Shown here: one piece after another, positions 17,776 to 26,891 of the stretch
Layout: each line of letters starts with the position of its first letter
Numbering within the stretch: position 1 is the first letter of the stretch
Source: Agarilytica rhodophyticola
GTDB taxonomy: Bacteria; Pseudomonadota; Gammaproteobacteria; Pseudomonadales; Cellvibrionaceae
NCBI RefSeq assembly: GCF_002157225.2
Contig: NZ_CP020038.1
Coordinates: 6,282,991-6,346,990 of the forward strand
Direction of reading: 5' to 3'
Length of the DNA: 64,000 bases
Notes under the pieces: model-generated
What the model was told of the DNA's origin: nothing
The model's input: the letters and a program-made list of their open reading frames with translations, nothing else
Databases searched by the model: none
Translations under genes and position numbers: made by a program

Positions 17776-20490
17776 ATGAACACTATGATGAGAAGTGTTA
17801 TACCGATATTTTTAACTTCAATATTCACAGGTACAGTAATAGCCGCTGAACATAAGGTAAGTAGTCTATGGACAGATTCCAAAAATAAAATTTCATCAGC
17901 ACAACTTGCGAACACCGAAATATCTAAATTAAAAAGCTATCGCGTATTGCAGAGCAAGCCTTTTCAATTAGAAAACACGTTAAGCTTAGCACCCGAGAGA
18001 ACATTGAATGATGAAGGGGTTTTGGTTGATCTTCCTTTACCTAATAATAAGTTTGTACGTTTTAGAATATTCAGCGACTCAATAATGGAGCCTGAGCTGG
18101 CCAAAAAATTTCCGTCGATCCAGACATATTGGGGCTACGATGAAAGTAACCCTAACAACAGGGGACGCTTTGATATAACTGAAAAAGGCTTTCACGGAAT
18201 GTTTTCTTACAATGGCGAACAAATTTTTATCGATCCAATGCAGAAAGCAGGAAATAACACATATATCAACTACCGAAAACAAGATGCTCAGTCGCGACCT
18301 ATATTTTCCGATAAGGTTATTAACGAAATCGGATATCAACAACAATTCAGTATTGAAAAAGCTGCCCTACTCGCACCGACTCAGCCAGATGGGTTGCGCC
18401 GTACTTATCGTTTAGCAGTTGCCACTACAGGTGAATATACACGCTTTCATGGTGGCACTGTCAGCAGTGGGCTTGCCGCTGTGGTTACTGCTATTAACAG
18501 AGTCAACGAGCTTTATGAGGTTGACCTTTCTGTACGGCTAAATTTAGTTGGCAACAATGATCAACTCATTTATACAAACCCCAATACCGACCCATATACA
18601 AATGGCAATAGTGACTTAAACAGTAACACCGGCAATATAAATAGCGTTATTGGGTCATCTAGTTATGATATAGGCCATATATTTCAAACTAGTGGAGGTG
18701 GTGTCGCTTCTCTGGGTTCTGTTTGTAGTAACCGAAAAGGAGCAGGCTTAACTGGCTTGCGTCAGCCAGTAGGCGATCCCTTCTATGTAGACTACGTAGC
18801 ACATGAGATAGGTCATCAATTTGATGGTTTACACACATTTAATGCTTCCAGCGGTAGTTGCGCGGGACGAAATAGGTCAGCAAGTGCGGCCTATGAGCCT
18901 GGCAGCGGCGCCACGGTAATGGGCTATGCAGGAATCTGTGATGACGAGAACCTACAACGCAATTCAGACCCTTACTTTCACACACATTCAATAACTGAAA
19001 TTAATGCCTTCATTACTAATGGTGGAGGCAGCCGCTGCGGAACGGTTAATAACCCAAATAATACTCCACCTTCGGCTAACGCTGGAGCTGACTATACTAT
19101 TCCTGCACGAACATCGTTCACACTTAATGGAACTGCAACAGACGCCGATACTGGCGATAACGCGAGGCTAACATACATATGGGAGCAATATGACCTAGGA
19201 TCAGCATCTAGCAGCCCAGCGACCATGGTAGACAATGGTAATCGCCCAATTTTTAGAGCTACAACACCGACTAATAATCCATCACGCACTTTCCCTAATT
19301 TAGATGATATTTTAAATAATACTTCAACCCTAGGTAATTCCTTACCCACAACAAATCGAGACCTTAATTTTAGATTTACTGTTCGAGATACCAAAGGAGG
19401 AGTAGCCATTGATGATATGGTGATAAGAGTTGCCAATACAGGACGTGCATTTGCAATTACCAGCCCATCGGCGGGAGCTTCAGTTATCGGCGGACAGGCC
19501 ACCACAATCAGTTGGGACGTTGCAGGTACAAGTGCTTCACCTGTTAATTGCTCACAAGTAGATATCGAATACTCAAGCAATAATGCCGGTACGTTTACCA
19601 CCATCGCCAGTAACGTCTCCAATAACGGTAGTGGCAGCGCGACAATACCCAATACTGAAACCACCAATGCGCGTATAAAGGTGAGTTGTAGTAATAATAT
19701 TTTCTTCGCTATGTCAGAGCGCTTTAGTGTGCAGATAGGAGGACCAAATCAGGCGCCGAGCTTTAATAGTGATCCTATTAATAAAGCCGATGCTGCAAGC
19801 GGTTCCAACTACAGTTCCAGTATTACAGCAGATGCTACAGATCCTGACGGCAATCCTTTGTCATTTAGCAAAACCTCTGGCCCTGCCTGGCTAAATGTTG
19901 CGACTAGCGGAGCACTAACTGGAACCCCTAGTGATACAGATTTAGGTTTAAATAGTTTCACTGTGTCCGTTAGCGACGGAGAATTTAATGATAGTGCAAC
20001 ATTAAATATTGAAGTGACTGATGCAATACCTACAACCGCAAATGTGGGAATAACAACAGTACAATCGAGACGCACTACGACACAAAATCGCAGAGCAATG
20101 CCGTTTATCATGCCCGCCGACGGCACCCTCAATAGTATTAGCATGTATCATACAGGTGGGAGCGGTAATATGATCTTGGCAGTCTACGCTGACGACAACA
20201 ACTCTCCAGGCAACTTACTTGCCAACACACCAATTACCACTGTCAGTGGTGCGACGGATTGGCAGACTATCAATTTAGAAAATGATGTGTTTGTTCCTGC
20301 AAATACAAGAATCTGGTTGGCATGGATTTATCAAAATAACCCAGGTATTTTTTATAGTAACGGCAGCCCAGGCAGAGCAAATATCAATCGAACCTGGAGC
20401 AACAGCGCTAACAACATGCCTGATTTGTTTGGTAATAGCACCCAAGCAAACTTTAGATACTCTATATATGCAACCTATACTGAGCAATAA
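17776..20490 (+). CDS. secreted M12B/reprolysin-like metalloprotease
   Basis: 904-aa secreted zinc protease. After a signal peptide (about 1-23) and pro-region, the catalytic domain (about 205-425) carries the zinc motif HEIGHQFDGLH with ligands His343, His347 and His353 and catalytic Glu344; the later VMGYAG supplies the Met-turn. Downstream are several beta-sandwich modules: a PKD/cadherin-like region (about 430-555), a second Ig-like region (about 558-655), a cadherin-like domain (about 660-750, LTGTPSDTDLG) and a C-terminal domain (about 755-904). GAGG lies 5 bases before the ATG. It is a single gene, probably exported for extracellular protein degradation or cell-surface processing. Confidence 0.9.
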   Translation: MNTMMRSVIPIFLTSIFTGTVIAAEHKVSSLWTDSKNKISSAQLANTEISKLKSYRVLQSKPFQLENTLSLAPERTLNDEGVLVDLPLPNNKFVRFRIFSDSIMEPELAKKFPSIQTYWGYDESNPNNRGRFDITEKGFHGMFSYNGEQIFIDPMQKAGNNTYINYRKQDAQSRPIFSDKVINEIGYQQQFSIEKAALLAPTQPDGLRRTYRLAVATTGEYTRFHGGTVSSGLAAVVTAINRVNELYEVDLSVRLNLVGNNDQLIYTNPNTDPYTNGNSDLNSNTGNINSVIGSSSYDIGHIFQTSGGGVASLGSVCSNRKGAGLTGLRQPVGDPFYVDYVAHEIGHQFDGLHTFNASSGSCAGRNRSASAAYEPGSGATVMGYAGICDDENLQRNSDPYFHTHSITEINAFITNGGGSRCGTVNNPNNTPPSANAGADYTIPARTSFTLNGTATDADTGDNARLTYIWEQYDLGSASSSPATMVDNGNRPIFRATTPTNNPSRTFPNLDDILNNTSTLGNSLPTTNRDLNFRFTVRDTKGGVAIDDMVIRVANTGRAFAITSPSAGASVIGGQATTISWDVAGTSASPVNCSQVDIEYSSNNAGTFTTIASNVSNNGSGSATIPNTETTNARIKVSCSNNIFFAMSERFSVQIGGPNQAPSFNSDPINKADAASGSNYSSSITADATDPDGNPLSFSKTSGPAWLNVATSGALTGTPSDTDLGLNSFTVSVSDGEFNDSATLNIEVTDAIPTTANVGITTVQSRRTTTQNRRAMPFIMPADGTLNSISMYHTGGSGNMILAVYADDNNSPGNLLANTPITTVSGATDWQTINLENDVFVPANTRIWLAWIYQNNPGIFYSNGSPGRANINRTWSNSANNMPDLFGNSTQANFRYSIYATYTEQ

Positions 20491-20548
20491 GCAAGAAGAT
20501 CTATAAAAGCTAAAACGTCTTTTAGACGCTTATTACTTTCATCAAAGG

Positions 20549-20568
20549 CCAGGAGCAAATGCCCCTGG
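20549..20568 (+). terminator. rho-independent terminator
   Basis: An 8-bp stem CCAGGAGC/GCCCCTGG with one mismatch and a 4-base loop is followed by TCTTCTCTT, about 60 bases after the metalloprotease stop. A weaker hairpin CGTCT/AGACG lies just before it at 20516-20528. Confidence 0.65.
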
Positions 20569-20879
20569 TCTTCTCTTGGAGTTAGTTAATATTCACACTC
20601 CCTCAAAACAATATCTTTAAGATATATGGCTCGATAACATTCTACTATTACACTTCAAGCTCTAACTCTATATATTAAAATGAACTTTTGTACGAGCACG
20701 TAAACTATATAAGCGATAGTGATTAATATTTAAAAGAACCACATTTAAAAGAACCACACTATATTCACGAATATGTTATATAGTTCTTGGGCTTGTTGGT
20801 AAATGATTGAATAACTTCTAATGGCTTTGAAAGCTATTTCATCTTATTCATTAAACAATATTTTTAGGAAATAAACATA
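20569..20879. other. intergenic region
   Basis: About 310 AT-rich bases upstream of the unrecognised 352-aa gene. A short tandem-like AAAAGAACCACA occurs twice at 20731-20757. No gene seen. Confidence 0.35.
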
Positions 20880-21938
20880 ATGGTCGGCAATATGGCGACA
20901 ATACATCGAACTATTTTTTCGTTAAAAAACTCGCAAGTAAAAAATACAGATTCACAAACAATATCGATAAATAGCCGATCATCCCGTACCCTACTAACCA
21001 CACTCAATCATTGTGAATATTCCTCTTTATATAAGACATCGGCTAATAAAAAAGCGATAGCATCAAATTTACAAGAAAATAACAAGCCCACACCCAGCAC
21101 TAACCATGAAAAAAAGCGCTATCAGGCTACACTCGAAGCCCTTTTTAAAACGGCTGGATTAAACAATAAAAGTATAATCAAAATATCTGTCGCAAAGAAA
21201 ATCATGAGCCAATGTTTTGGTCTTGGCAACCATAGTAGTAATATGGGGGAAAGAGAAACTAAGCGCGCTCAAAGCATTAAAAATAAACTAGAGCAACATA
21301 TAGAAAAGGAAAATTCTTTATCAGAGTTTATCTCAAGAATAAAGATAGGGTTCGAATGCTCACAATTCCCGGTTGATAAATATTTAAAGTCTCTAGGTAT
21401 ATTTAAAAAGCACACAGATAAAACTAGATTTAATTGGTTCATCAATGAAACCCTACATCACGGCTATATCTTAGATGCCTTGCTCTACCTTATGAGTAAG
21501 GGAATTATTCTACCTCTAGAATTTCAAAGGCATTGGTATGATTTAAAAAAAGAAAGAAGACTAGATTATAAGAGGATGCGTAAACTAGCAGCACTACTAA
21601 GTACATCCGCAACTATGACTTCGCAGACAGATATAATGAATTCATCGGAGGATCAACACTCTTGTAATATTGAAAAAGCTTACTTAGGTAAAGAGAAAAC
21701 GGCACAAGACTACAAGCAATTGATTGAAGGCTATTCTAAACATTGGGGTGACATTTATCAAAAATGGGATATAGACTACTTGATGAGTACATCAGAATAT
21801 CCACAATTTCTGCTACCGACACTTTTTATACCTAGTCTTATAGCTAAAAATAACTATATATCTAATCTCGAACCCAACTTTGTTCTCGATATTGCTCTAG
21901 AAAGCTATCTTATGACGCAAGCAAATATTCACCCATAA
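20880..21938 (+). CDS. unrecognised 352-aa protein
   Basis: I do not recognise a family. The protein has no signal peptide or membrane segment. The first 80 residues are Ser/Asn-rich and look disordered; residues 83-345 look mostly helical with many Lys, Leu and Tyr. Features include a basic stretch near 125-140 (RETKRAQSIKNKLEQ) and an aromatic C-terminal part (YSKHWGDIYQKWDIDYL). AGGA lies about 10 bases before the ATG; a second ATG 12 bases downstream is also possible. It is monocistronic and flanked by long AT-rich spacers, which fits a lineage-specific gene. Confidence 0.6.
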   Translation: MVGNMATIHRTIFSLKNSQVKNTDSQTISINSRSSRTLLTTLNHCEYSSLYKTSANKKAIASNLQENNKPTPSTNHEKKRYQATLEALFKTAGLNNKSIIKISVAKKIMSQCFGLGNHSSNMGERETKRAQSIKNKLEQHIEKENSLSEFISRIKIGFECSQFPVDKYLKSLGIFKKHTDKTRFNWFINETLHHGYILDALLYLMSKGIILPLEFQRHWYDLKKERRLDYKRMRKLAALLSTSATMTSQTDIMNSSEDQHSCNIEKAYLGKEKTAQDYKQLIEGYSKHWGDIYQKWDIDYLMSTSEYPQFLLPTLFIPSLIAKNNYISNLEPNFVLDIALESYLMTQANIHP

Positions 21939-22460
21939 AATTAATTTCAAATTAAAACTAAAATACTATATATACTGATTACTATTTTAATTTACTCTTT
22001 TAGTTATTTTTTAAATTTTGGGCAAATTAGACACCAAAAACAACAAGTGTTTTTGACGACAAGAATAAAAAATTATTTAGTGGGCTTCAAAATTTCTATT
22101 TTATGTCAGCTTTTATAGTAAAAATGGCAACTTACATAATGTAAGACAAATAAAAATAACTTTATAATAAAGGTTTGCAAGTACGATTAATTAATCAAAC
22201 GTTTAAAATAATCATTTATAGTAGCTGATTTATTAAATAAACATACTGTACTGAAATGTTAGGGAAAATTAGCTGTTTAGAAAACTTTGCATAAATTAAC
22301 CTAATTTAATTACATTGCTGCGGGAAAAATATAGGTAATTTCTCATTTTTTCACTTGACAGAAATTTATTTCGATAAGATCAATATAATCAGTATCTTGC
22401 GATATGCAAATATGAAAAGATAATTATTGTATTTTTAACCATTAAGATGCTCTCGTATAT
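21939..22460. other. AT-rich intergenic region
   Basis: About 520 bases, strongly AT-rich. It contains TTGACA at 22357-22362 followed 17 bases later by a TATAAT-like element (GATCAATATAAT, ending near 22390), a reasonable sigma-70 promoter for the downstream lipoprotein gene. No gene seen. Confidence 0.4.
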
Positions 22461-23918
22461 ATGCTTAAACTTAAGTTACCGATTAAGTTATTTATCAATG
22501 CATTTACTTCAATGGGTATACTTTCCTGCGGAGGAGGAAGCGAGAGCCGAGTGGGAATAAATATCATGGAGGGTAGCCAAAATGAATTACCTCAAGCGAC
22601 ATACCCATCACCAGAAATGGAAATGTCTGAGACAATGCCAACACCGCTACCTCCCACAGAAGACAACTCACAACCGAGAGTAACCCCCACACCTTCACCC
22701 ATTCCATCAAGTGGAGAAGACCCTCCACCGTCAGATGGTAGTGCACCCATACCACCAATTAACGTCACCCCACCGCCAAATAGTAGTATTACTCTACCAC
22801 CCACTCCGATCGATAGTGGAATGCCGGGCAACCCAAGTCTTCAGCTTCGGCCTGGTGACAAAGATGTTACATTTGATGCAAATAAATTTGACAATAACTT
22901 TCCTCAAATTAAGCAATGGATAACAGCAGGAGTCCGCGGAGGAATACCACCAATAGACTCTTATACCGTGCAGATAAGCCTTGATGGTGGCAACTCAGAT
23001 AGCATTAATAATGCTATAGATAAAGCGGCACAGCGAGGTGGAGGTGTGGTATTGTTGCAAAATGGTGTTTACCAAATTGATAAGCAAGTCACCATGCGAT
23101 CACATGTTATTTTAAGTGGAGAATCCAGAGACAGAACAGTTGCGATAATATCAATGGTAGACGGTAACGCTTTTTTCTTTGGTAAAGGTGTCAAAAATAG
23201 TGGTATTCATAATATAAGAATAGAAGGCGTTTGGGGACAACCTCAATATAAGTGGCTTAATCAAGATAGTGCAAAAAATTATGAGCTCCCGGGCAATAAC
23301 AATGTATCTGTCATGTTTAAGGAAGCTGAAGATTCATGGATTGATGGTGTCGATATTATAAATAGTGCAGGTGCACCTCTTATTTGTAACGCCAAATACA
23401 TTACTATGCGCAATTTAAATGTGGATGGAGTACACAATAAACATGATGCCGATCATGGTAGTTTCTTCATCTTAGGCGCATATAATTTACTCACACAATC
23501 TAAAATAACACACCTTAGGCATATTGCCATTCAAGGGGACGGTGTTGAATATAATGTTATTTACGATAATGACTTGAGGCAGGAAATCAGTTTCTACCAA
23601 AATGATGACGGTAATAATTTAGTGGAAAATAATCGCATTACACTTCCTGTAGATATGCCAAATACAACACCAGATTATAGAGCGATAATGGGCCCATCGG
23701 TAAGAGGATTCATGCGATCGAAAAAGAATAACTTTCTTTATGGCAATGAAATTCTAGAAGAAAATCATAATGATACCCGCCGTATGTCTGGCCACAATAA
23801 CGTACATATTGGTCCCATATTTCACTATTCTGAGGGAGAGCAACAAACACGTAACTTTCCTGCTGATAAATATATCCCAAAAGCTAGAACGCTCTACCCT
23901 ATTTTGTTAAATCACTAG
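22461..23918 (+). CDS. beta-helix lipoprotein, polysaccharide lyase-like
   Basis: 485-aa predicted lipoprotein. The lipobox is GILSC with Cys23, followed by Gly-Gly-Gly and a Pro/Thr/Ser linker (about 35-130). The catalytic-size part (about 135-480) has the start of a pectate-lyase-like fold (SLDGGNSDSINNAIDKAAQRGGG then VYQIDKQVTMRSHVILSGES) and repeating turns of a right-handed beta-helix (GIHNIRIEGV, SWIDGVDIINSAG, YITMRNLNVDGVHNKH, NLLTQSKITHL). Family members cleave uronate-containing polysaccharides or act as glycosidases; which polysaccharide cannot be read here. It is monocistronic, and its stop codon overlaps a 13-base sequence shared with the inverted-repeat element at 56521-56696. 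Confidence 0.7.
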   Translation: MLKLKLPIKLFINAFTSMGILSCGGGSESRVGINIMEGSQNELPQATYPSPEMEMSETMPTPLPPTEDNSQPRVTPTPSPIPSSGEDPPPSDGSAPIPPINVTPPPNSSITLPPTPIDSGMPGNPSLQLRPGDKDVTFDANKFDNNFPQIKQWITAGVRGGIPPIDSYTVQISLDGGNSDSINNAIDKAAQRGGGVVLLQNGVYQIDKQVTMRSHVILSGESRDRTVAIISMVDGNAFFFGKGVKNSGIHNIRIEGVWGQPQYKWLNQDSAKNYELPGNNNVSVMFKEAEDSWIDGVDIINSAGAPLICNAKYITMRNLNVDGVHNKHDADHGSFFILGAYNLLTQSKITHLRHIAIQGDGVEYNVIYDNDLRQEISFYQNDDGNNLVENNRITLPVDMPNTTPDYRAIMGPSVRGFMRSKKNNFLYGNEILEENHNDTRRMSGHNNVHIGPIFHYSEGEQQTRNFPADKYIPKARTLYPILLNH

Positions 23919-24133
23919 GGCCTATTAACATTCCCTAACGAGTATACCTATAGAATTTGGAGGTGAGATAACGCGACAAGCGCCTCCAAGAACACAAAAA
24001 CAGAGTTTGAAGCCCAACTGACCTCAGCACCTGTTGCCCCCAGTCAAAGCACAATTTTATGTATGAGCAATTCGTGATTAGCGTAACGGTTTATTTTTGA
24101 AAGTGAATTTGAGGTATTTGGGGACAGCATTAT
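23919..24133. other. intergenic region with repeat-like segments
   Basis: Holds a 13-base exact match (23915-23927) to the end of the element at 56521, then a hairpin with arms TTGGAGG/CCTCCAA at 23957-23989, then TTTGGGGACAGCATTATTTAAT at 24116-24137, in sequence form close to the GGGGACAG motifs found beside REP-associated transposase genes. No transposase is present, so these look like leftovers of mobile or repeat DNA. Confidence 0.4.
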
Positions 24134-24283
24134 TTAATAAGTTTCTAATATGCCAACCATTAGAGAAAGTAGCGCAATGCAAATATAGAATCCCTTTTTC
24201 AAGTCTGATTCATATTCACCGGCAAGTTCAAAAACCTTTGGATCGTCTTCATCCTGCATAATCATTCTGGCTGGATTTGCCAT
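24134..24283 (-). CDS. small single-span membrane protein (49 aa)
   Basis: A 49-aa frame reading MANPARMIMQDEDDPKVFEL at its start, acidic in the middle and with one C-terminal membrane span (about 31-47, FYICIALLSLMVGILE). Base composition and codon use look coding. There is no good ribosome binding site, which lowers confidence. It begins 24 bases after a GTTAAGT on the same strand (24313-24307), which resembles the cassette boundary upstream of the nuclease gene, so it could be a further cassette gene without a recognisable attC. Confidence 0.45.
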   Translation of the reverse strand: MANPARMIMQDEDDPKVFELAGEYESDLKKGFYICIALLSLMVGILETY

Positions 24284-24319
24284 ATGGTAGATTTGCTTTC
24301 ATTTGAACTTAACAGTTTA

Positions 24320-24382
24320 ATCAAGAGAATCGGTCTACTGATATTGAATTAACCGGATATCATCGATGACCGCAAAGGGCGA
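24320..24382. repeat. imperfect direct repeat, copy A
   Basis: 24320-24368 matches 27143-27191 at 40 of 49 positions in the same orientation, and the adjoining ATGACCGCAAAGGGCGA at 24366-24382 is repeated exactly at 27267-27283. The copies bracket the two attC-tagged genes. In copy A the two parts are continuous. Confidence 0.7.
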
Positions 24383-24484
24383 TTTTTTACCTTTAATACT
24401 ATCATTTTGTATGTCTGCTAAAGCTCTATTCGACGTCGATTATTTTTAATATGTTAATGTTAAAAAATTCCACAAAAGAGATAT

Positions 24485-24538
24485 TAACGCCGCCAGTAGA
24501 GGCGCAGCTTTGCTGCGTCCTACTGGCTGGCTTTGTTA
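24485..24538 (-). repeat. attC-like recombination site 1
   Basis: Read on the minus strand the 54 bases run from TAACAAAGCC to GGCGTTA. The ends TAAC/GTTA pair (R box). Inside, GCC pairs with GGC, GCCAGTAG with CTACTGGC, and GACGCAGC with GCTGCGCC (one wobble, one bulged base), closed by a three-base loop. A terminal TAAC...GTTA with inner boxes, bulged base and short loop is the architecture of integron attC sites. The stop codon of the lipoprotein gene (24520-24522) lies within it, as is common for cassettes. The 7-mer at the 5' end matches RYYYAAC at six positions. Confidence 0.75.
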
Positions 24539-25491
24539 GTTTCTGTTGCCTGTAATGTTTTGGCATACTCGCCAATGACTTTTTCTATACCTTGGGGAAG
24601 CTTGGTTTCGCAAGTTACTTTCTCCGATTTTAATCTGAGAGGCTTTTCCTCTGTTTCATCGCCATCTTGCGCTTCTTTATTTTCATAGTAAGATCTATTT
24701 GTATTACACACTTTAACAGGCTTCCCAAGCTCTACTATAAATCTAAGCTTCTCTGTTTCATAGAATTGTGGTAGCTCCTCCTTGAGCACATCGAAAGCTT
24801 CACGTAGACCGTCCTCTAAACGACGCCTAAATTCTGCTCTTTTTAAGTTATCCCCAAGAGATATAACTAGCGCTTCGACTTTTTCCGCCTGCTCAGTATT
24901 ATTTTGACTTACTAGCTGTCCTTTCCTAATGCTTAACGCGTCTAGAGTTTTGGTGCTATAAAAACCCTTTGCTTCAAGATCATTTAATTCAAGTCTATAA
25001 AAATCGTCTTGTCCTAGCGCTTTTATTTCAGCAGCGATTTGCTCTTTTAAATCAGGCTGCACCATAGCTTTTGTTGACGAATCAATAAGAACGGTTCCAT
25101 TAATGGCGCTTTGACAAAGTGCAAATACTGCATCCCTATAGAGTTGTACCGTTTGAGTTCTTCGATATAACTGACTGATATTCTGAGAGATGGACTGAGA
25201 TAAACTCGCTCCTAGATTTCCTTGATCTTTTACATCCGCCTCCAACAAGGCTGAAAATGCCTCCGAGATCGTATTAGCAGCTTCTGGCGGCGGTTCAACA
25301 CATATTTGACCACTGAGGATGTCAATTATTGCAACTCGTCGATTTGCATCTGTAGCTGCTACTCCGAAACTCTTCAATACATCGTCTTTGGCTTCAAATT
25401 TCTCCGTTAAAAGTGGTCTTTCACGAGGTGAAGTGAATGCTGTGCATCCTGAAATCAGGGCTAAGAGTATGCTCAGATAAATATATTTCAT
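24520..25491 (-). CDS. cassette-borne lipoprotein, unknown function
   Basis: 323-aa predicted lipoprotein: lipobox ALISGC, Cys16 of the chosen start. The start at 25491 (MKYIYLSILL) is preferred over the in-frame 25563 because GGAG lies 8 bases upstream and because the longer frame would begin inside attC site 2. The N-terminal part has GQICVEPPPEAA and RRTQTVQLYRDAVFALC, a pattern I associate with a widespread proteobacterial family of unknown function (CAEPxPD...RTxTxQLLRD...). A helical middle region and a C-terminal part with two Cys (KVCNTNRSYY, KVTCETKLP) follow. It lies between two attC-like sites in the same orientation. Confidence 0.75.
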   Translation of the reverse strand: MKYIYLSILLALISGCTAFTSPRERPLLTEKFEAKDDVLKSFGVAATDANRRVAIIDILSGQICVEPPPEAANTISEAFSALLEADVKDQGNLGASLSQSISQNISQLYRRTQTVQLYRDAVFALCQSAINGTVLIDSSTKAMVQPDLKEQIAAEIKALGQDDFYRLELNDLEAKGFYSTKTLDALSIRKGQLVSQNNTEQAEKVEALVISLGDNLKRAEFRRRLEDGLREAFDVLKEELPQFYETEKLRFIVELGKPVKVCNTNRSYYENKEAQDGDETEEKPLRLKSEKVTCETKLPQGIEKVIGEYAKTLQATETNKASQ

Positions 25492-25527
25492 TTTTACATC
25501 TCCATTGCTTGAATAAATTGAGGAAAA

Positions 25528-25640
25528 TAACGCCAAGCTCACCGGCCATATTGCAGAGAGCATTTTTGTGTAAAAATGGAATGAAGCGACTCACACAAAA
25601 ACGAGCGTAGCAATATGTGTCCGCGTGCAATTTTTTGTTA
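25528..25640 (-). repeat. attC-like recombination site 2 (long)
   Basis: On the minus strand 113 bases run from TAACAAAAAATTGC to GAGCTTGGCGTTA, preceded by a perfect RYYYAAC (GTCTAAC). CATATTGC pairs with GCAATATG (8 bp), then a 6x6 internal loop, then CGTTTTTGTGTGA pairs with TTACACAAAAATG (13 bp, two wobbles) around a 17-base loop. The terminal TAACAAA/GGCGTTA are shared with site 1. Size and long variable stem fit the larger attC class. The TAA stop of the nuclease gene (25638-25640) is the first triplet of the site, a usual cassette arrangement. Confidence 0.85.
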
Positions 25641-26891
25641 GACTTTTTCACTTAGAAGCCCAGACCGATTTATGATTACCCCACGAGCAAATTTAAGTTT
25701 ATCAATCAAACCTGCTTGCGTCTTGGGAGCCTCATCTGAATCACCAAGTGGGCAATAGCTACCGTCAGAAACAATACCAATTTCGCAGTTTCCATGTATC
25801 GAATTAAGGATAAGCATTTTATCTTCATCTTCTTTAACAGGTGATTTTAGGAATCTATTAAAGTAGTTAATTTCCTCATTCTTAGTCATATGGCTAACTT
25901 TAGAACAATAATTCTCACTACATTGAACACTAAGTTCATTAAAGAGAGTGTTAAAAATAGGTTCATAGCGATTAAATTTAAATTCATCAGGTAGCTCTGT
26001 ACTTGTTTCATCGAATTCTTCAGGGTTGAACAGCAATTTAGCAGTTATCTCCTCACCAGACCTAAAAAGAAGACATTGCATTAAATAGGACAAGCCCTGA
26101 ATTAATGGAGTTTGTTCTCTATTTAAAGCACTACATTTAAATATAAATGGATATACATTTAGCATCCCAGTTGCAGCAACAGAGAACAGCCTAACTTCAT
26201 CTAGATCTAGCCCCCACTGGTGGTTAACTAAATCTCCATAAGCCACCTCTGCCAAAACTGCTATTAAAGTGAGATATGAGTTTTCATAATACTCATCCCT
26301 TTTATCCCATAATTCATCTAGCTCGCCCCCAGCAGGAAGGAGCATTAAGTTTGAAAATTTGGATTCGATAACTTTACAACGTCCACTAAATGCAAGCGAT
26401 GATGGAAGGAACTTGGCTAATGTCCGTGGGTTTTTTCTTAGGAGAAGCTCTAGATCGTGCCCTTGCCAAACTGAAATACTCGGAGTTTTATGTGTACTTT
26501 GAAAATCTTTGATCCAATCTAATGTGGGGTTGGATATTGTAGCATTGGTGATAATAAGAACGTTATCTTTAGTGTTATTTCCAGAGGCGTTTAATATCGT
26601 ACCTTGAACTTGTGATTTTTCTAATTGTTTTTTCCGGTATTTTACTTCAAACCAGTACTTTTCTTCTTTAGAAGCTGAAGGCAGAATAGTCCAAAATGTT
26701 GCCTCTAAATCACGCCCACCATCAGTAGCAGAGTTACCTTCTCCTCCTTTCCTCCACGTTAAATTAGAAAAGCCCATCTCATCCAATAAATGAAATATTA
26801 GATTCTCTAAGTCTATGGGACTAATTTCGGAAAAGTCTAACCGTTCCTGTAAGAAATCTATATCTGTAAGGTTAACTGATATGTCCGTCAT
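25638..26891 (-). CDS. Mrr-like PD-(D/E)XK endonuclease, cassette gene
   Basis: 417-aa protein. The N-terminal domain (about 20-165) is a restriction-endonuclease-like fold: DLENLIFHLLDEMGFSN leads to GNSATDGGRDLEA with catalytic Asp61 and WFEVKYRKK with Glu82 and Lys84, the D...ExK order of Mrr/McrBC-type nucleases; VLIITNATIS and WQGHDLELLL complete the domain. The remaining 250 residues are not recognised and are rich in Leu, Phe and Glu. GAGG lies 5 bases before the ATG. It is a candidate anti-phage or modification-dependent nuclease carried as an integron-type cassette: GTTAGGC lies about 30 bases upstream of the start and an attC-like site begins at its stop codon. Confidence 0.8.
   Translation of the reverse strand: MTDISVNLTDIDFLQERLDFSEISPIDLENLIFHLLDEMGFSNLTWRKGGEGNSATDGGRDLEATFWTILPSASKEEKYWFEVKYRKKQLEKSQVQGTILNASGNNTKDNVLIITNATISNPTLDWIKDFQSTHKTPSISVWQGHDLELLLRKNPRTLAKFLPSSLAFSGRCKVIESKFSNLMLLPAGGELDELWDKRDEYYENSYLTLIAVLAEVAYGDLVNHQWGLDLDEVRLFSVAATGMLNVYPFIFKCSALNREQTPLIQGLSYLMQCLLFRSGEEITAKLLFNPEEFDETSTELPDEFKFNRYEPIFNTLFNELSVQCSENYCSKVSHMTKNEEINYFNRFLKSPVKEDEDKMLILNSIHGNCEIGIVSDGSYCPLGDSDEAPKTQAGLIDKLKFARGVIINRSGLLSEKV

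Noticed and set aside
19092-19667. 191-codon minus-strand frame inside the metalloprotease
   Set aside because: Shadow of the strongly supported plus-strand gene; composition is a hydrophobic mirror with no start signals.
24116-24137. REP-associated transposase locus suggested by TTTGGGGACAGC
   Set aside because: Only the motif is present; no Y1 transposase frame is near, so it is noted as a remnant only.
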